Shown here in pieces: positions 1 to 7,596 of a DNA stretch of 64,000 nt. The DNA lies in the NCBI RefSeq assembly GCF_023155805.1, contig NZ_JAKNUW010000001.1, forward strand, positions 1 through 64,000, written 5' to 3'. The notes beneath the pieces are model-generated. The model was not told the origin of the DNA, searched no databases, and saw only the letters and a list, made by a program, of their open reading frames with translations. A program made the translations under genes and the position numbers. This stretch comes from Micrococcus lacusdianchii (GTDB taxonomy: Bacteria > Actinomycetota > Actinomycetes > Actinomycetales > Micrococcaceae). Within the stretch, counting starts at the first letter, position 1. Each line of letters starts with the position of its first letter.

Positions 1-375
1 CGCTGGAGCAGATCAGCGTGGCCGGGGCCCGCGGCCGACGGCGGACGCGGCCGGCGCGGCTGATCGCGGACAAGGGCTATCCCTCGAGGGCGAACCGGGC
101 CTGGCTGCGTCGGCATGGCATCGCGGCAACGATCCCGGAGCGAGCGGATCAGATCGCGCACCGGCGCCGCCGCCCAGGAAGACCGATCGACGTCGGTGAA
201 GACCAGCGCCAGCGCTACCGGGGACGCAATGTCGTGGAGCGGTGCTTCAACCGGCTCAAGCAGTGGCGAGGGATCGCGATGCGCTCGGACAAGTACGCCC
301 GGAACTACCACGCCGGGCTCAGCCTCGCCGCGACACTGCACTGGCCCGCCACCACCCTTGAGCAACACGCCCTAG
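1..375 (+). mobile_element. 3' part of an IS5-family insertion sequence
   Basis: The left edge of the window cuts this element. What remains encodes the C-terminal third of a DDE transposase. The right boundary is set only approximately, where transposase similarity ends near position 360-375. A terminal inverted repeat could not be identified because the other end is missing. Confidence 0.6.
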
Positions 376-391
376 TCCCCGCACGCACGAC

Positions 392-426
392 GGCGGGGGC
401 CGCGTCCCCACGACACGGCCCCCGCC
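392..426. terminator. GC-rich hairpin after the transposase
   Basis: An 11-bp perfect stem (GGCGGGGGCCG at 392-402, CGGCCCCCGCC at 416-426) encloses a 13-nt loop. It lies between the IS remnant and aztD and could end transcription from either side. No T-run follows. Confidence 0.5.
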
Positions 427-475
427 TGCGGCACCCTCGGCGCCCGCCCGGGACGTCCCCACGACATCCCCGGCA

Positions 476-514
476 CCGGCCGTCCTGCGCTCCCCACGAG
501 CACGGGACGGCCGG
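476..514 (-). terminator. hairpin downstream of aztD
   Basis: A 10-bp perfect stem (CCGGCCGTCC at 476-485, GGACGGCCGG at 505-514) lies 15 bases past the aztD stop codon. Its position fits a terminator for aztD. Confidence 0.5.
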
Positions 515-529
515 AGTCTCATCGCACGA

Positions 530-1708
530 TCAGTGGTCGTGGCCCTCGTGCTCGTCCGAGGACTCGCCCTCGTGGTCGGCGTCGTCGTGCGCCTCGCCCT
601 CGTGACCCTCGTGGTCGGCGCCCTCCTCGGGCGTCACGGACTCGGGCTCGCCGGTGACCACGGCCATCTCGACGGGCGCGAACTCCAGATCCTCCTCGAG
701 GACCGTCTCGCCGGTCCCCAGGTCCACGGCCACGAGCTCCCGGTTCTCGGCGTCGGTGACGTAGGCGGTGTGCCCGGCAACCTTGAGGATCGGGCCGGGC
801 TGCTGCCACTCGTCCTTCTCCTTCCAGGGTGCGATCACGGGGTGTTCGGCGGTGATCTCGCCGGTCTCCCCGTCGATCACGGTGAGCTCGCCGTCGTAGG
901 TGAGCACGACACCGGAGCCGTCCTCGGCGCGGCCCAGAGACCGGAACCAGTAGGAGGAGCCGAGCTCCAGGGTGGTCACCCGACCGGTGTGGGCGTCGAT
1001 CAGGTCGACGGCGGTGGGTCGCTCGGTCTCGTCGCCCTCGGCCTTCGTGCCCTCGACCTTCCGGTCGGCCAGCACCACGGGTGAGGACTCCAGCCCGGCG
1101 AGGTTGCCGTTGCGCACGTACCCCTCGGCCAGCACCTTGTGGAACGCGCCGTCCCGGTAGATCACCGGGCCGTCCTCGCAGCCGAGCACGACGACGTCGC
1201 CCGCCTCCGTCGGCTGTGCGGCGGCCTCCCCGTGGACCCCGGGGCAGTCGTCGGTCTCGGCCATGACCTCGCCGGACACGCGGTCGATCACCTGCACGGT
1301 GTCCCGGGACTCCTCGGTGCCCTGCGTCGTCAGCAGCGACCCGTCGGCCAGCTCGAGCGCCACGCCGTGGTGCGGGGCCGTCGTCGTGCTCTCCTCCATC
1401 ACGGGCATGAGGTCCCGCGTGGCCTTGTCCAGGTGGGCGGACTCGAAGGTCTGGATCCTGCCGGTGCCGTCCGCGAAGAGCGTGGTCTGGCCGTGGTGGG
1501 TCACCACGTGGCCGGCGTGGCCGCCGGGGAAGGTCACGCCGGTCATGCCCGGCTCGGATGCGTAGTTGTGGACGTGGTCGCCGTGGGCCTTCGCCTGGAT
1601 GCCGGCGTTGAACACCTCCCAGCCGTGGCCAGTGACGACCATGACGTCCTTGCCGTTGCCGGCGTTGGCCAGGCGCTTGAACCCGGAGAGGGCCTGCTCC
1701 GTCACCAC
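530..1708 (-). CDS. aztD: AztD-like periplasmic zinc metallochaperone, start codon uncertain
   Basis: This resembles AztD, the secreted beta-propeller chaperone that passes Zn(II) to the AztC binding protein of the AztABC importer. The protein is rich in His: GHGWEV, HGDHVHNY and GHAGHVVTHHG segments lie near the N terminus, and an acidic His-rich tail ending EHEGHDH can bind metal. The reading frame stays open upstream to position 1882 and encodes an Ala-rich helix followed by the lipobox LTAC (Cys near 1774). That is a lipoprotein signal, but no ATG, GTG or TTG lies in frame there. The first usable start is GTG at 1708, which would drop the signal. A start-region mutation or frameshift is likely. 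No aztABC genes are in the window. Confidence 0.65.
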   Translation of the reverse strand: MVTEQALSGFKRLANAGNGKDVMVVTGHGWEVFNAGIQAKAHGDHVHNYASEPGMTGVTFPGGHAGHVVTHHGQTTLFADGTGRIQTFESAHLDKATRDLMPVMEESTTTAPHHGVALELADGSLLTTQGTEESRDTVQVIDRVSGEVMAETDDCPGVHGEAAAQPTEAGDVVVLGCEDGPVIYRDGAFHKVLAEGYVRNGNLAGLESSPVVLADRKVEGTKAEGDETERPTAVDLIDAHTGRVTTLELGSSYWFRSLGRAEDGSGVVLTYDGELTVIDGETGEITAEHPVIAPWKEKDEWQQPGPILKVAGHTAYVTDAENRELVAVDLGTGETVLEEDLEFAPVEMAVVTGEPESVTPEEGADHEGHEGEAHDDADHEGESSDEHEGHDH

Positions 1709-1910
1709 CTCGCCGGATCCGGGAGCGGGGGCGAGGAACGGCGTCGGGCTGGCGGACCCGGTGCCGCCCGAGCACGCGGTGAGCGCGACGGCGGCGGCTG
1801 CGAGGGTGGCGGCCGCGAGGGTGGCGGTGACAGTGGAGGCGGCGCGGCGGGCGCCCGCTCCCCAGCGCCCCCGACCGCGCCCCTACGACATCCCCTGGGA
1901 GAAGGGGCGC

Positions 1911-2345
1911 ATGCTCGCCGCCCACCCTGCCTCCGCCGTCGCCCCCGTGCTGGGCTGGACACCGCCGCAGGGGTGGCCCGCCGCGCTGACGGAGCACCTG
2001 GGGATGGAGCTGTGGCGGGTCCCGGTGGTGGTGATCAGCGCACTCGGGATCTACCTGACGGCGCTCCTGCTGCTCCGGGTGTTCGGCGCGCGGCTGATCA
2101 CGGGGCTCTCGGTGTTCGACACGGTGGTGGCCCTGATGTTCGGCGCCGTGGCGGGCCGCGTCATCCTGGGCCACCCGCCCACGCTGGCCGCGGGCGTCGT
2201 GGGGCTGACCACGCTCGCCGTGCTCGAGGCGGTCATCCTCGAGGCCAGCGGTCGCCTCAGCGTGATCCGCGCCGGGGAGCCGATCGACCTCGACCTCCTG
2301 GGGGACGCCATCGGCTCGGAGCACCTCCACGACGACGCGGACTGA
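1911..2345 (+). CDS. DUF421 (YetF-type) membrane protein, short form
   Basis: The 144-residue protein has three predicted membrane helices (about residues 35-55, 65-85 and 87-107). The segment between helices, RVFGARLITGLSVFDTVVAL, matches the N-terminal part of DUF421/YetF proteins, where an Arg/Lys-rich loop precedes a conserved FD. Family members usually run past 160 residues with a soluble C-terminal domain. Here only about 35 residues follow the last helix and end in an acidic, His-containing tail. The start is ATG 1911, preceded by a GAGAAGG Shine-Dalgarno. It is divergent from aztD. Function is unknown, though membrane anchoring is clear. Confidence 0.6.
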   Translation: MLAAHPASAVAPVLGWTPPQGWPAALTEHLGMELWRVPVVVISALGIYLTALLLLRVFGARLITGLSVFDTVVALMFGAVAGRVILGHPPTLAAGVVGLTTLAVLEAVILEASGRLSVIRAGEPIDLDLLGDAIGSEHLHDDAD

Positions 2346-2355
2346 GCCTCGACCC

Positions 2356-2979
2356 TCACGCCCGGCCGGGGCCGCCGTCGTCGTCGTGGTCGTCTTCGAA
2401 CTCCCCCCGCCGGTGCAGCCGACCCCCGGGCGAGCGCGCGCGCAGCCACGTCAGCACCGTCAGCAGGATCAGCACCAGCACCGACATGATCAGGCCGTTG
2501 AGCACCAGGACGCCGGCGGGCACGGGGTCCACCGCCCGCAGGAGCGTGGGCTGGGCGGCGGCGCCGGCCAGGGCGGACAGCACCAGCGGCCAGCGAGTGT
2601 CCAGCCGGTCCGCGACGCCGGCCCCCACCGCCGCGGCCGGCAACGCCAGCAGCGGGGTCAGGGAGGGGTTCGGCGCCAGCAGCCCGCCCACGAACGCCAC
2701 CCCCGGCACCGCGGCGAGCCACAGCAGGGACCGCCGGGGCAGCGTGGGCCCAGACGGACGCGCCCGCCCCGCCGACTCGACCACCAGGACCACCGCCAGC
2801 AGTGCGAGGAGCCCGGCCGCCGTCGTCGCCCCGGGCACCGCGGTCAGGAGCCCGCCGCCGGCGCCGCTGGTCACGTGCAGCGCGGCGAGCGCCAGGCCGC
2901 TGACGACGGCGGGGGCCGGCTCGTCGAGCCAGCGCCAGTCGCGCTCGTGGGCGGCGGGGGCCTGCTCAACGCGGATCAT
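2356..2979 (-). CDS. hypothetical multi-helix membrane protein
   Basis: The 207-residue protein has five to six hydrophobic stretches (roughly residues 20-40, 42-62, 80-100, 105-125, 130-150 and 155-180), then a basic RARSPGGRLHRRG segment and an acidic Asp/His tail. I recognise no family. The ATG at 2979 was chosen because a CACAAT hexamer ends 7 nt upstream, the leaderless arrangement seen at other genes here. An ATG at 2988 is the alternative. It converges with the DUF421 gene 10 bases away. The region just upstream carries the first 65-bp direct repeat. Confidence 0.5.
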   Translation of the reverse strand: MIRVEQAPAAHERDWRWLDEPAPAVVSGLALAALHVTSGAGGGLLTAVPGATTAAGLLALLAVVLVVESAGRARPSGPTLPRRSLLWLAAVPGVAFVGGLLAPNPSLTPLLALPAAAVGAGVADRLDTRWPLVLSALAGAAAQPTLLRAVDPVPAGVLVLNGLIMSVLVLILLTVLTWLRARSPGGRLHRRGEFEDDHDDDGGPGRA

Positions 2980-2986
2980 GGGCTCC

Positions 2987-2992
2987 ATTGTG
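2987..2992 (-). promoter_or_regulatory. -10 element of leaderless gene 2356-2979
   Basis: CACAAT on the minus strand lies 7 nt before the ATG at 2979. The same hexamer and spacing occur at 30968-30973. Confidence 0.4.
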
Positions 2993-3000
2993 GGATGTGC

Positions 3001-3065
3001 GCCGTCGCTCGAACGACAGCGCACCAGGACGCGCCGTTTCTCGCACGAAAGCGCTAGGGCGTCAG
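3001..3065. repeat. 65-bp direct repeat, copy 1 (tandem REP-like units)
   Basis: This copy matches 4011-4075 at 62 of 65 positions. Each copy holds two head-to-tail 22-bp units, here 3001-3022 and 3033-3054, the second reading GCCGTTTCTCGCACGAAAGC. The unit is the reverse complement of the CTTTCGTTCGGGAAACGG element found at 30111 and inside copA. Confidence 0.85.
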
Positions 3066-3080
3066 TCTTCGGCGCCGGAA

Positions 3081-3302
3081 TCAGGCCGCCCTGCCGCCGC
3101 GCTCGGCCAGCCTGACGATCGACGGCTCCGTTGCTCTACCGCGCTTCTTATCCGCCGCCACGAGAGCTCGCGCCGCCGCACTGCGCGCTTCTTCGGAGTA
3201 GTACCGGCCTGTCGCCGCCGACCGATACGTGATCTTCCCCTTGGACGAGACGGACGATGCCTTCCGTCCCTCCGCCGACGCCTGCGGCCGATGCACACTC
3301 AT
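3081..3302 (-). CDS. small basic protein of unknown function (cassette gene 2)
   Basis: The 73-residue basic protein contains KGKITYRSAATGRYYSEEA. This resembles the TYRSxxTGRYVTK segment of small uncharacterised proteins common on actinobacterial and phage genomes. It has no signal peptide or membrane helix. The ATG overlaps the stop of the upstream membrane-protein gene by 4 nt, so the pair is a translationally coupled operon. Both genes lie between the two 65-bp direct repeats, which suggests they moved or were gained together. Function is unknown. Confidence 0.6.
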   Translation of the reverse strand: MSVHRPQASAEGRKASSVSSKGKITYRSAATGRYYSEEARSAAARALVAADKKRGRATEPSIVRLAERGGRAA

Positions 3303-3802
3303 GACGGGTCCTCCGTTCTCTGGTGATCATTGTGGCCGGGGCCAGGCCGACTGTCGAGGTCCTCCACCGCGTCCGCATGGACGGCATCCCCCGCGGCGGC
3401 GGCGATGACATCCGCTTCGTGCTCCTCCGCCCATTCGCTTTCCGCCAGCGCGGCCAGGACGTCGAACCCCAAGCGAGGGTCGCCGGTCGCCACCTGGTTC
3501 AGGGCCCACTCGGCTCTAGCCCACCACTGCTCCTTGCGATTCGCGGCACGGCGCTCCTCTCGGTCCTTCGTCGCCTGGTGGGCCGCTTCCCGGGCAGAGC
3601 GGCGAGCCGCCCGGTAGGCGATGACAGCGGCGACAACGGCCGCCGTCCCGCCGAAACCCGCAGAGGTCAGGAACTGCCTCCAGAACCCGTCGTCCAGGAT
3701 GAACGGAGGGAACATCCGCCCGACGACTGCCCCCGCCGCGCCGGAGGCGATCACCAGCAGGAGGACGCCCCACGCCGGCAGGGTCACGGCTCCCCACTTC
3801 AT
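3299..3802 (-). CDS. membrane protein of unknown function (cassette gene 1)
   Basis: The 167-residue protein has two N-terminal membrane helices (about residues 8-30 and 47-66), then a long charged cytoplasmic region. Residues 65-95 (RAARRSAREAAHQATKDREE) look helical, possibly coiled-coil. A GFDVLAALAESEWA segment and an acidic stretch follow. The layout, two helices then a charged helix, recalls small anchored accessory proteins, but no family is recognised. The ATG has a GAGGAG Shine-Dalgarno. Codon use is less GC-extreme than in the neighbours. It is the first gene of the repeat-flanked cassette. Confidence 0.6.
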   Translation of the reverse strand: MKWGAVTLPAWGVLLLVIASGAAGAVVGRMFPPFILDDGFWRQFLTSAGFGGTAAVVAAVIAYRAARRSAREAAHQATKDREERRAANRKEQWWARAEWALNQVATGDPRLGFDVLAALAESEWAEEHEADVIAAAAGDAVHADAVEDLDSRPGPGHNDHQRTEDPS

Positions 3803-4010
3803 CCGCAGCTCCTCGTTCCCGGTTCAGTCCCTGATTGCTCATGATGCCAGGTGCCCCGCACCGCGGAGCGGCCAGCCTTCCACAGGGTGCCGCCCACCCG
3901 ACATGAGCCGACAGGAGGAGGTCCCGCCGGTGACGGCACTCCGGTGCCAGTGGCATCAGCGGCTCGGCCCAGAACCCCTCTCGTGCAGGGGCCAGGCTCC
4001 GGAATCCCCT

Positions 4011-4075
4011 GCCGCCGCTCGAACGACAGCGCACCAGGACGTGCCGTTTCTCGCACGAAAGCGCGAGGGCGTCAG
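4011..4075. repeat. 65-bp direct repeat, copy 2
   Basis: This near-identical partner of 3001-3065 lies exactly 1010 bp away. Its last bases include the stop codon of the helicase gene (4072-4074). The 22-bp units are at 4011-4032 and 4043-4064. Confidence 0.85.
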
Positions 4076-7000
4076 GCGTCGGCGGAGAGGAGCTCCCGGA
4101 TGTCGTCCGCGGTGAGGGACTCGGTGAAGGCGCCGGAGCCGGAGTCGTCGGACTCGTCCATCAGCGCCCCGAACAGCTCGGCCTTGCGCTGCTGCAGCTC
4201 GAGCACCTTCTCCTCGATCGTCCCCTCGGAGACCATGCGGTAGACCATCACGGTGCGCTCCTGGCCGATCCGGTGCGCGCGGTCCACGGCCTGGTTCTCC
4301 GCGGCCGGGTTCCACCACGGGTCCATGAGGAACACGTAGTCCGCCTCGGTGAGGGTGAGCCCGAAGCCGCCGGCCTTCAGCGAGATGAGGAACACGGGCG
4401 CCTCGCCCTCGCGGAACCCCTGGATCACGTCCGCGCGGTGCCGCGTGGAGCCGTCCAGGTACGCGTGCTCCACGCCCATCGCGTCCAGCTCCTCCGCCAC
4501 CACGCGCAGGAAGGACGTGAACTGGCTGAACACGATCACCCGGTGCCCCTCGGCCAGCACCTCCTCGAGGTCCATGAGGAACCGCTCGAGCTTGGAGGAG
4601 GGCACGGCCGTGTACTCGTCGTCCACGATCTGCGGGGCCAGCGCCAGCATGCGCAGCAGCGTGAGCGACTTGAAGATCGTGAACCGGTTGCCGTCCATGT
4701 CCCCGAGCAGGCCGAGGACCTTGCGCCGCTCGCGCGCCAGGACACGGTCGTACACCTTGCGGTGCGCGGCCTCGAGCTCCACGGAGAGCACCTGCTCCTG
4801 CTTGGGCGGGAGATCCTTGGCCACGAGCTCCTTGGAGCGCCGCAGCATGAACGGCCGCACCCGGCGGCGCAGCGCGGCCATGCGCTCGGGGTGCTCGCCG
4901 GACTCGATCGGCGTCACGTAGGCCTCGCGGAACCGGCGGTGGCTGGGGAACAGGCCCGGGACCACCACCTCCAGCAGCGCCCAGAGGTCCGTGAGGGAGT
5001 TCTCCATGGGTGTGCCGGTGATCGCCAGCCGGAACGGCGCGTCCAGGTCGCGGGCCACCTGGTGCACCTTGGACGCCTTGTTCTTGAGGAACTGCGCCTC
5101 GTCCAGCACCACGCCGCCCCAGCTGACGCCGCTGTACGCGGCGGCGTCGATCCGCAGCAGCGTGTAGGAGGTGACCACGACGTCGGCGCCGTCCGCCTCC
5201 GCCGCCACGTCCGTGCCGCGGCGGCGGGTGGTGGTGTCCAGCACGCGCACGTCGAGGCCCGGGGTGAACTTCGCGGCCTCCGACGCCCACACGGACACCA
5301 CCGACGACGGCGCCACCACCAGGAACGGCGGCCGGTCCGTGTGCGTGGCTCGGGCGTAGGCCATCAGCGCGAGGGTCTGGACGGTCTTGCCCAGGCCCAT
5401 GTCATCCGCCAGGATCCCGCCGAGGTCCTGGTCGTGCAGGAAGCGCAGCCAGCGCAGCCCGTCCTCCTGGTAGGGGCGGAGGTCCGCCTCCAGCCCCGGC
5501 ACCTCGGGTGCCTCGGGGAGGCGGTCCACGGAGGCCAGACGCCCGACGGCGGCGGTCCACTCCGGGTCCTCGTGCACCTCGTCCGCGGCCTCCTTGAGGT
5601 CCTCCCAGAAGCCCACCTGGTGACGGGACACGGCGGTGCTCTCCGGCGTCCACTCCTGCAGCGTGGCGGCCTCGGAGAGCAGGGCGCGCAGCCGGTCGAA
5701 CGCGGGGTGGTCCAGACCCAGCCAGGTCCCGTCCGGCAGCATGAGCGTGGTCTTGCCCTGCACGAGCGCAGTGAACAGCTCCACGAACGGCAGCACGTGC
5801 CCGTCCACGGACACCTGCACGCCGAGGTCGAACCAGTCGTGCCGCGCGGCCCTCGTGGAGACCTCGATGCGCGGCGCCGCGGTCAGCTCGCGGTAGTCGG
5901 GGCGCTCCCCGGTGACGTCCACGCGCACGTGCTCCAGCCGCTGCAGCCGCGGCAGCACGGTCTCGGAGAAGCGGGCCGCGCCCACGCCCTCGAGCTCCTG
6001 CTCCTGCGTCCGGGCGGCGCGCGGCCACACCTCGACGGCGTCCCGCACCACGGACTCCTCGTGGCGGGGGTCCCGCAGACCCTCGGCGCCGAGGTCCAGC
6101 TCCCGCGGCGGGTCGAAGTACAGCCAGGACCAGCGGAGGACGAGCCGATGGTCGGGACGGAAGTCAGCCTGCAGCCGCAGCACGGGCGGCTCGAACTCGG
6201 GCAGGGCCACGGACGAGTCGTGACTGTCCACGTCCAGGGACCCGCGCAGGCGGGGATAGATCCGCTCGAGGAACTCCTCACGGTCCGCGGCGGGCACCTG
6301 CACGGGCCGGCCGTCCAAGACCATGCGCTGCACGGGCTCCGGCACGGGCCGGCGCGCGGGGATCAGGTGCAGCGTCCAGGTGCCGTCCGCCTCCTCGACG
6401 GGGCGGTAGAAGCCGATCGAGCCGATCACGCGCACCCCCCGCAGCGGCTCCGGGCGGGGTGGGGTGTCGTCGTCGTCCGCGGCGGGACGGCGGGCCGGGA
6501 CCAGAGAGGGCGTGACCTCGAGCCCGCCCTCGGGGGCGGCGGTGACGTCCAGACCGACCTCCACGGGCGGGTCCAGGACCACGTCCTCCAGGATGCCCTG
6601 TGCCACGAGCGGCACGCCCGCCTCCTGCGCCTCGGCGAGCAGCTGCCAGATGCGGCCGGAGTCGAACGCGTGCAGGCCGAACCAGGCGTCCGTGGGGTAG
6701 GAGTCCTCCGCCTGCAGCTGGCGCCACACCAGGCGCAGGGCGCGCTCCTGCGCCGGGGCGTACTCCGCGCGCGGGAACTGGAAGGCCTTCCACGTCAGGC
6801 CGCCCTTGATCCACGTGCCCTTCGCGCCGCGCTTGAGCGGGCGCAGGATCACGTACAGCGGACGGTCCTCCCGCAGGTGCTCCTCGCCCGCCGGGGCCGG
6901 TCCCCACTGCTGGAACGCGTTGTGGGAGGACTCGGCCACCAGCTCGACCCCGATCGCCAGGTCCGGCGGCGGGGCCAGCCGGCGCGGGCCGCCGTCGAGC

Positions 7001-7515
7001 CCGGCGAGGGGCTCGAGGACGCCGCGCCACGGCAGGGCGCCGCCCTCGGGACGGGCGGGGTCGGCAACGACGGCGGCACCGGCCTCGGGCGCGCCGGGGG
7101 CGGCGGGCGCGACGATCCGGTCCGCCGTGGTGACCATCCGGGCGAGCTGGTGGCGGGCGGCCTCGCGGGCCGTGTCCGCGTGGCGCCGGCTGATCTCGTA
7201 CAGGGCGGCGGCCACGTGCTTGCAGTCCTCGCCCACGGGGCACTGGCAGCGGCCGGCGGTGGGCTCGAGCAGGGGCGTGCCGTCCTCGGCGGTCTCGCCG
7301 GACTCCTGGAGGCGCACGGCCTGGCGGTAGGGCTGCGGCGCGGTGCCGCGCACGGAGGAGGTCAGGCGCAGGCGGGCGGCGTCGTAGGTCACGCGGAGCA
7401 CCTGACCGGCGGCCGCGATCTCGAAGCCCCGGTCCGCGCTGGTGGGGCCCACGAGGGCGCGGACGGCCTCCGTCCGCAGGTGCGGGAGCGGGTCGCCGGG
7501 AACGCCAGATGCCAT
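4072..7515 (-). CDS. SWIM zinc-finger SNF2-family helicase
   Basis: The 1147-residue protein has a SWIM finger near residues 80-95 (CQCPVGEDCKH, CxC...CxH), a long middle region, and a SNF2 ATPase core in the C-terminal half. Visible motifs are Walker A DDMGLGKT, the DEAQ box in VVLDEAQFLKN, motif III TGTPMENS, motif V LKAGGFGLTLTEADYVF and motif VI DRAHRIGQ. Bacterial proteins of this build are ATP-driven DNA or RNA-polymerase remodellers of the HepA/RapA class. The ATG at 7515 is preceded by AAGACT 7 nt upstream, a possible leaderless promoter. It is divergent from the NmrA gene. Its stop lies inside the second direct repeat. Confidence 0.9.
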   Translation of the reverse strand: MASGVPGDPLPHLRTEAVRALVGPTSADRGFEIAAAGQVLRVTYDAARLRLTSSVRGTAPQPYRQAVRLQESGETAEDGTPLLEPTAGRCQCPVGEDCKHVAAALYEISRRHADTAREAARHQLARMVTTADRIVAPAAPGAPEAGAAVVADPARPEGGALPWRGVLEPLAGLDGGPRRLAPPPDLAIGVELVAESSHNAFQQWGPAPAGEEHLREDRPLYVILRPLKRGAKGTWIKGGLTWKAFQFPRAEYAPAQERALRLVWRQLQAEDSYPTDAWFGLHAFDSGRIWQLLAEAQEAGVPLVAQGILEDVVLDPPVEVGLDVTAAPEGGLEVTPSLVPARRPAADDDDTPPRPEPLRGVRVIGSIGFYRPVEEADGTWTLHLIPARRPVPEPVQRMVLDGRPVQVPAADREEFLERIYPRLRGSLDVDSHDSSVALPEFEPPVLRLQADFRPDHRLVLRWSWLYFDPPRELDLGAEGLRDPRHEESVVRDAVEVWPRAARTQEQELEGVGAARFSETVLPRLQRLEHVRVDVTGERPDYRELTAAPRIEVSTRAARHDWFDLGVQVSVDGHVLPFVELFTALVQGKTTLMLPDGTWLGLDHPAFDRLRALLSEAATLQEWTPESTAVSRHQVGFWEDLKEAADEVHEDPEWTAAVGRLASVDRLPEAPEVPGLEADLRPYQEDGLRWLRFLHDQDLGGILADDMGLGKTVQTLALMAYARATHTDRPPFLVVAPSSVVSVWASEAAKFTPGLDVRVLDTTTRRRGTDVAAEADGADVVVTSYTLLRIDAAAYSGVSWGGVVLDEAQFLKNKASKVHQVARDLDAPFRLAITGTPMENSLTDLWALLEVVVPGLFPSHRRFREAYVTPIESGEHPERMAALRRRVRPFMLRRSKELVAKDLPPKQEQVLSVELEAAHRKVYDRVLARERRKVLGLLGDMDGNRFTIFKSLTLLRMLALAPQIVDDEYTAVPSSKLERFLMDLEEVLAEGHRVIVFSQFTSFLRVVAEELDAMGVEHAYLDGSTRHRADVIQGFREGEAPVFLISLKAGGFGLTLTEADYVFLMDPWWNPAAENQAVDRAHRIGQERTVMVYRMVSEGTIEEKVLELQQRKAELFGALMDESDDSGSGAFTESLTADDIRELLSADA

Positions 7516-7583
7516 AACGGTCAGTCTTTCACGGACCGGCGCCCCTCCGCCGCCCAGGCATGCCGCTCCGCGGCGCCGCTCCC

Positions 7584-7589
7584 TACGCT
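7584..7589 (+). promoter_or_regulatory. -10 element of leaderless gene 7597-9351
   Basis: TACGCT ends 7 nt before the ATG at 7597. A GGAGG lies too close to the ATG to be an effective Shine-Dalgarno. Confidence 0.45.
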
Positions 7590-7596
7590 GGGAGGC

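Larger units (their letters stand above)
3..605 (+). pseudogene. IS5-type transposase, C-terminal fragment without its own stop
   Basis: The frame is open from the left edge. It carries the conserved end of IS5 transposases: a DKGYPSRANR segment, a TIPER motif, and the NVVERCFNRLKQWRGIA block that holds the last catalytic Glu of the DDE triad. Family members normally stop just after the LHW-type end. Here the frame continues for about 80 codons and overlaps the 3' end of the opposite-strand aztD gene. A TAG at 373-375 sits one base out of frame, so a one-base indel or loss of the last bases of the element probably removed the native stop. It may be inactive. The 5' end lies outside the window. 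Confidence 0.6.

Noticed and set aside
530-1708. Selenium or multicopper function for the His-rich secreted protein
   Set aside because: Overall layout and the two His-rich regions fit AztD better. There are no multicopper oxidase Cys-His motifs.
3001-4075. Prophage or integrative-element attachment sites
   Set aside because: Direct repeats of this length can be att sites, but there is no integrase, tRNA gene or phage gene, and the repeats are themselves made of REP-like units seen elsewhere.
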